Positions 14,486 through 17,125 of a stretch of 17,125 nt of DNA are shown piece by piece; position 1 is the stretch's first letter; each line of letters opens with the position of its first letter. Both the position numbers and the translations under genes were made by a program. The notes below the pieces were generated by a model. The model saw only the letters and a list, made by a program, of their open reading frames with translations. It ran no database searches and was not told the origin of the DNA. Source of the stretch: Nitrospirales bacterium. Lineage in GTDB: Bacteria; Nitrospirota; Thermodesulfovibrionia; Thermodesulfovibrionales; Dissulfurispiraceae. The DNA lies in assembly GCA_020846375.1 (NCBI GenBank), contig JADLDZ010000155.1:1-17125 (forward strand), written 5' to 3'.

Positions 14486-14669
14486 GCCGCGCTGTGTCCC
14501 ACGTATCTGAAAATTCCATTTTGCCGACTGAGGAGAGGACCCTTTCGATTCTCCTTTGCCGTATCAACTCTCTGAGCCCCTCGATCACCGCCTCAGTCTT
14601 TGCCCTGCTCTTGGATATCTGCACTGTCTCTTTCAGCAAGTCATCGGGGATGTTTAAAGTCGTTTTCAC
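14475..14669 (-). CDS. VapB-like antitoxin, now without a working toxin
   Basis: A 64-residue protein starting MKTTLNIPDDLLKE, the beta strand and first helix of a ribbon-helix-helix DNA-binding domain as in VapB antitoxins (this strand also resembles CopG-type repressors). It continues SKAKT-like helix residues and EAVIEGLRELIRQRR, and ends in a polar tail with WDTARHGR of the kind that blocks the PIN active site. The GTG at 14669 is preferred because GGTGGAG sits five bases upstream; an ATG at 14687 would add six residues. It overlaps the truncated toxin frame by 11 bases. It may survive as an orphan antitoxin or autorepressor. Lower GC than the neighbours suggests acquisition by transfer. 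Confidence 0.75.
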   Translation of the reverse strand: MKTTLNIPDDLLKETVQISKSRAKTEAVIEGLRELIRQRRIERVLSSVGKMEFSDTWDTARHGR

Positions 14670-14833
14670 AATATCTCCACCACTCATACGATCATATGTA
14701 TAATATATCAGAAAAGGATCGTGTGATTATCGGTGCGAAAGCAGCGCTCCTATCGACTGGCCTTTTCCAAAATGCCTGGAGATGAGGGTGGGATTACAGC
14801 TACTCTTCCTTATTAGAGGGGATGAAAATGAAG

Positions 14834-14849
14834 AAAGTAGAACCGTCCC
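14834..14849. repeat. Left copy of an inverted repeat flanking the toxin-antitoxin cassette
   Basis: AAAGTAGAACCGTCCC matches, in reverse complement, the sequence at 15749-15763 over AGAACCGTCCC exactly, and further if one base is skipped. The two copies enclose about 900 bp that includes the HigB-type toxin operon. Confidence 0.6.
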
Positions 14850-14946
14850 ATTATTCCCATTATTCATAGTTTCTCGCCTGACTCATATTCCAAATCGAGT
14901 ATGGATCTGCTAAGAAATTCTTCTGAAAACCGATCGCTCAGAGAAG

Positions 14947-15056
14947 AACGCGGCGATAAGCGGCGACTGCCTGTCGCCCTCGCAAATAGTGGGCGAAGAA
15001 CCATGCAGCCAAGACAGACACGCCCTAGCGGGCGGCCGCTTACCGTCTCGTTATGC
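14947..15056 (+). repeat. attC-like imperfect inverted repeat (possible integron cassette site)
   Basis: Arms 14947-14964 and 15035-15052 are complementary at 15 of 18 positions, including TAAGCGGC with GCCGCTTA and AACG with CGTT. Inside, CTGTC/GACAG and GCCC/GGGC can pair further. The right end reads GTTATGC, close to the GTTRRRY recombination core of integron attC sites, and the 110-bp size fits. The left core (GAAGAAC) does not fit RYYYAAC well. The toxin-antitoxin operon begins about 60 bases downstream in the expected cassette direction. Confidence 0.4.
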
Positions 15057-15080
15057 ACAAAAATTATCTCCCCCAGATCC

Positions 15081-15109
15081 TTGTCTTATCTACGCCATTG
15101 ACGTATAAT
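15081..15109 (+). promoter_or_regulatory. Promoter of the toxin-antitoxin operon, probably leaderless
   Basis: TTGTCT (15081-15086), a 17-base spacer and a perfect TATAAT (15104-15109) are followed by only five bases before the ATG. Transcription should begin at or next to the start codon, so the toxin would be translated from a leaderless message. Confidence 0.65.
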
Positions 15110-15114
15110 ACGCT

Positions 15115-15432
15115 ATGGTCATTATCGAGACCCCGATATTTACGAAACGAATTCAGGAATTACTATCTGCTGAAGAATATCGACTTTTCCAGACTCATTT
15201 GGCCAATAGACCGGATACAGGGAAAATAATATCGGGGAGCGGTGGGCTAAGGAAAATCCGGTGGTCTGCCGGCGGGCATGGAAAGAGTGGCGGAATCAGG
15301 ACCATTTATTATTGGTTCGTATCTAAAGACGTTATCCTTCTCCTTTATGCTTACCCGAAGAGTGAACGGGATGATTTAACACCTGAACAACTGAAACAAT
15401 TGAAGAAGATTATAGAAAAGGAGTACTTATGA
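15115..15432 (+). CDS. RelE/HigB-family toxin of a type II toxin-antitoxin system
   Basis: A 105-residue RelE-fold toxin of the HigB-2-like group, expected to cleave mRNA at the ribosome. The family pattern is clear: IETPIFTKRIQELLSAEEYR at the start, then GSGGLRKIRW, GHGKSGGIRTIYYW, and VILLLYAYPKSERDDLTPEQ near the end. Length is normal for the group and the frame is intact. The ATG lies five bases after a TATAAT box, without a ribosome site, so initiation is probably leaderless. Its stop overlaps the antitoxin start by four bases. Toxin-first order is typical of higBA-type operons. AT-rich composition compared with the flanking housekeeping genes points to horizontal transfer. Confidence 0.9.
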   Translation: MVIIETPIFTKRIQELLSAEEYRLFQTHLANRPDTGKIISGSGGLRKIRWSAGGHGKSGGIRTIYYWFVSKDVILLLYAYPKSERDDLTPEQLKQLKKIIEKEYL

Positions 15433-15740
15433 AAAAAGAACTGTTTGAAGAGTTGCTTGAAAGCGTTCAACAGGGGGCTGCTATTATGAAAGGCAAAATG
15501 AAACCTTCGCGCAGTACTGAGTTCCCTGAGTCTGAAGTGAGGAAAATACGTGAACAATACGGCTTATCTCAGGACAAATTTGCTGCTCTTATGGGAATAA
15601 GTGTTGCCACGCTCCGAAATTGGGAGCAGGGACGACGGAAACCTGAGGGGCCGTCTCGTATACTGCTGAGGGTTGCTGCGGAGCATCCGGAAGCGATCCT
15701 GGACGTAACAAGGCCTCAAAGAATCAAAAAGACGCGTTAA
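15429..15740 (+). CDS. Helix-turn-helix antitoxin, NadS/HigA type
   Basis: A 103-residue partner of the RelE-like toxin. The N-terminal part KELFEELLESVQQGAAIMKG and MKPSR resemble NadS-type antitoxins and would wrap the toxin. An XRE/Cro helix-turn-helix follows at about residues 36-75 (REQYGLSQDKFAALMGIS and TLRNWEQGRRKPEGP) and would bind the operon promoter for autoregulation. The ATG overlaps the toxin stop in ATGA, and AAGGAG (15418-15423) lies five bases upstream. The strong ribosome site here, against the apparent absence of one for the toxin, could bias synthesis toward the antitoxin. The frame is intact, so the system is probably functional. Confidence 0.92.
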   Translation: MKKELFEELLESVQQGAAIMKGKMKPSRSTEFPESEVRKIREQYGLSQDKFAALMGISVATLRNWEQGRRKPEGPSRILLRVAAEHPEAILDVTRPQRIKKTR

Positions 15741-15748
15741 GACAGAAC

Positions 15749-15763
15749 GGGACGGTTCTCTTT
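15749..15763. repeat. Right copy of the inverted repeat flanking the toxin-antitoxin cassette
   Basis: GGGACGGTTCT, followed by CTTT, is the reverse complement of the copy at 14834-14849. It begins eight bases after the antitoxin stop and, with AGAAC just before it, can also form a small local hairpin. Confidence 0.6.
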
Positions 15764-15844
15764 ACCAGGATTGTGTTCCGCATAAAGCAAAGGAAAGCAT
15801 TGCTGGTGACCCCTCAGGCTCGGGATCCGCATGTGCCGGACGCT

Positions 15845-16612
15845 CTACACCTCTATCGTCTCTCCGTCCTCCAGCATGCGGAGGCTCCCGATCCCGAGCC
15901 TGCTCAGCTCTCTCCGGATAGTCTTCAGGTGCTGGGGCTTGGGGTGGGTCACATAAATCCTCTCAGGCATGCGCTTCAGTTTCAGTAGTTCCTCCTTCAA
16001 TAGCCGGGGAGTCAGATGCCCGGTCAGGATCGCCAGGTCCTTCATGCTGTCGGGGAAGGATGTCTCGATCACCAGGCTGTGAATCGCCAGGTCCCCGATC
16101 CGCTCCCAGGTGGAGCAGGTGGGTCCGGTGTCCCCCGTGTAGAAGAAACGTCTTCCCCTGCTGTTTTCGACCAGGTATCCCACTGCCGGGACGGAATGGC
16201 TCACCGTATGGGGGACGATGCGGTAGCCGTTCACCTCCAGTGGTGTGAACGGCTTCACGGGAATGTATCTGAGGACTGCGTTCTCGTAATCGGGGATCAT
16301 GGTGAAGTCGGGCCACAGGGAGTCGTTGAGGAGGTTCCTCTTGATGGCCCGGAGCACCGAGGGGATGCTGATGATATTGACCCGCTGTTTCCTCTTTTCG
16401 ACGATGATGTTGTCCGCGAGAAAAGAGATGCCGCGCACATGGTCGAGATGAGCATGGGTGATGAAGATGTCTCTGATCTTCGACTGGGCCTTTCTGTCCA
16501 GGACGTTGGTAAGGCTCCCTGCGTCGAAGAGAATGGAGCCGTCGAGCAGGAAGCCGGGGGGGTTATGCCCCGGGAATTCCGCTCCCGAGCAACCGAGCAC
16601 TCTGATTTTCAT
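15845..16612 (-). CDS. Metallo-beta-lactamase-fold hydrolase, class II cyclic-nucleotide phosphodiesterase-like
   Basis: A 255-residue metal-dependent hydrolase. The signature THAHLDH (H53, H55, D57, H58) binds two metals. Further ligands are likely H139 in HTVSHSVP, D161 in YTGDTGPT and H223 in VTHPKPQH, with GHLTP (H199) between. The N-terminal IRVLGCSGAEFPGHNPPGFLL and the ETSFPDS segment resemble class II cAMP phosphodiesterases (CpdP/PDE1 type) more than RNase Z or glyoxalase II. The reaction is therefore probably hydrolysis of a cyclic nucleotide or a similar phosphodiester, but this rests on pattern similarity. The start is supported by AAAGGGG six bases before the ATG. The gene is single and divergent from the FKBP gene, with its own promoter and a folded leader of about 100 bases. 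Confidence 0.85.
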   Translation of the reverse strand: MKIRVLGCSGAEFPGHNPPGFLLDGSILFDAGSLTNVLDRKAQSKIRDIFITHAHLDHVRGISFLADNIIVEKRKQRVNIISIPSVLRAIKRNLLNDSLWPDFTMIPDYENAVLRYIPVKPFTPLEVNGYRIVPHTVSHSVPAVGYLVENSRGRRFFYTGDTGPTCSTWERIGDLAIHSLVIETSFPDSMKDLAILTGHLTPRLLKEELLKLKRMPERIYVTHPKPQHLKTIRRELSRLGIGSLRMLEDGETIEV

Positions 16613-16718
16613 AGTAACCCCTTTTCGATGGAGTCGTGGTGTTCCCCTGCATGCCCGGAAGAGGCGAGGGTCCTGCCCGGAGCATACCCGGATGCAGGGT
16701 CTCCCTCCTCAGGAGGAA
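16613..16718 (-). promoter_or_regulatory. Structured 5' leader of the metallo-hydrolase gene
   Basis: The predicted leader carries a perfect palindrome CCTCCTGAGGAGG (16704-16716, one-base centre). It also has a long-range stem ATGCAGGG/CCCTGCAT (16692-16699 with 16645-16652) enclosing 39 bases rich in GGG and CCC. AGGAGG inside the first palindrome would be masked when folded. No known riboswitch class was recognised. Confidence 0.35.
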
Positions 16719-16724
16719 TGCATC

Positions 16725-16753
16725 ATTATAATCCTGCGCCCGGCAAAGTGCAA
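16725..16753 (-). promoter_or_regulatory. Sigma70-type promoter of the metallo-hydrolase gene
   Basis: On the minus strand TTGCAC (16748-16753), a 17-base spacer and a perfect TATAAT (16725-16730) give a good promoter, with transcription starting near 16718, about 105 bases before the ATG. Confidence 0.6.
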
Positions 16754-17047
16754 TCGTCGATTTCTCCCACGGTCGGGGCTTCTTCCCGCCGCTGTTCCTG
16801 ACTGCCCCTTCTGGTGCCGATTGCATGTCAGGACAAGGGGTTTCGTTCAATCCAGAAATCTGTTACTATTAGGTAGAAAAAGCACGATTGGATGTGGATA
16901 CAAGGACCTCTCCCGACTGACCTCCACGCGGGGAAAAGACCTTTCTGCTTTCCGGTCCCCTCTTCCCGCTGCTCCGAAAGCCGATGGAAAAGGAAAGCAT
17001 TCCATATGCTTTGTGCTGATCTTCAATGAAAAGGGCGATTGTCCGGC
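16754..17047. other. Divergent intergenic region
   Basis: About 300 bases between the divergent hydrolase promoter and the FKBP ribosome site. Short frames on both strands here lack ribosome sites and recognisable motifs. It should hold the FKBP promoter, but no good -35/-10 pair stands out; TACTAT at 16864 is the best weak -10 candidate. Confidence 0.5.
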
Positions 17048-17061
17048 GGAAGGAGAAAAAC

Positions 17062-17125
17062 ATGAAAAAGGCGAACGAAGGCGACAGGGTAAAGGTGCAT
17101 TATACGGGGAAGCTGAGTGATGGGA
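17062..17125 (+). CDS. FKBP-type peptidyl-prolyl isomerase (5' end only)
   Basis: Only the first 21 codons are in the window. They read MKKANEGDRVKVHYTGKLSDG, the typical opening of short FKBP/SlyD-type prolyl isomerases (GDxVxVHYTGxLxDG), which speed proline isomerisation during protein folding. GGAAGGAG (17048-17055) lies six bases before the ATG, a strong ribosome site. No signal peptide precedes the FKBP core, so a cytoplasmic location is likely. Confidence 0.85.
   Translation, partial: MKKANEGDRVKVHYTGKLSDG

Larger units (their letters stand above)
14703..15080. other. Non-coding accessory spacer
   Basis: No convincing gene is visible on either strand. Short frames at 14782 (plus) and 14864-15058 (minus) lack ribosome sites and family similarity. 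The stretch holds one copy of an inverted repeat (14834-14849), a doubled CCATTATTC beside it, and an attC-like folded sequence (14947-15056). Base composition changes from AT-rich to GC-rich inside the stretch, which looks like a mosaic of inserted fragments. Confidence 0.6.

Noticed and set aside
14782..15058. Small open frames in the accessory spacer, on both strands
   Set aside because: No ribosome site, no family motif, and they cross the inverted repeat and the attC-like structure.
16563..17063. Short minus-strand frames upstream of the hydrolase and FKBP genes
   Set aside because: They overlap the start of a real gene in another frame or lie opposite the FKBP ribosome site, and show no motif or initiation signal.

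Overview
The window is about 60% GC bacterial chromosome, densely coded except for one patch. No marker fixes the taxon. The gene style fits a Gram-negative, anaerobe-like lineage such as Nitrospirota or a relative of the sulfate reducers: a DsrC/TusE-family protein, a DUF255 thioredoxin protein, tandem universal stress domains, a lepA-lepB pair and a split DNA polymerase I. That placement is inference only.

Layout. (1) 1-2241, plus strand: the 3' end of a DsrC/TusE-like gene, then a YyaL/DUF255 thioredoxin-domain gene. (2) 2334-9872, all minus strand, in transcription order: a stand-alone 5'-3' exonuclease (the N-terminal third of DNA polymerase I), a 669-residue PilZ-type regulator of unusual architecture, the 3'-5' exonuclease/polymerase part of DNA polymerase I, an HU protein with its own promoter and terminator, a two-domain universal stress protein, and a cation/Ca2+ exchanger. 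A 160-bp inverted array of 10-bp repeats fills the gap between the PilZ gene and the polymerase gene. (3) 10145-14292, plus strand: ROK sugar kinase, lepA (EF4), lepB (signal peptidase I) and riboflavin synthase, probably an operon or two nested ones, with hairpins in the spacers. (4) About 14300-15765: a lower-GC accessory patch with a broken vapBC-like pair, an attC-like inverted repeat and an intact HigB/RelE-NadS type toxin-antitoxin operon. The last two lie between inverted copies of AGAACCGTCCC. (5) 15845-17125: a minus-strand metallo-beta-lactamase-fold protein related to class II cyclic-nucleotide phosphodiesterases, with a structured leader, and divergently the first 21 codons of an FKBP-type prolyl isomerase.

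The most notable system is the split polA. Its two catalytic halves are complete, their junction lies at the start of the 3'-5' exonuclease domain, and a PilZ regulator gene sits between them. That regulator ends in what looks like a sigma54-activator AAA+ domain that has lost its ATP-binding motif. The 5' exonuclease and the HigB toxin both appear to be read from leaderless transcripts, with a TATAAT box 5-6 bases before the ATG. Promoter, operator and RNA-structure calls come from reading by eye and are less certain than the gene calls.
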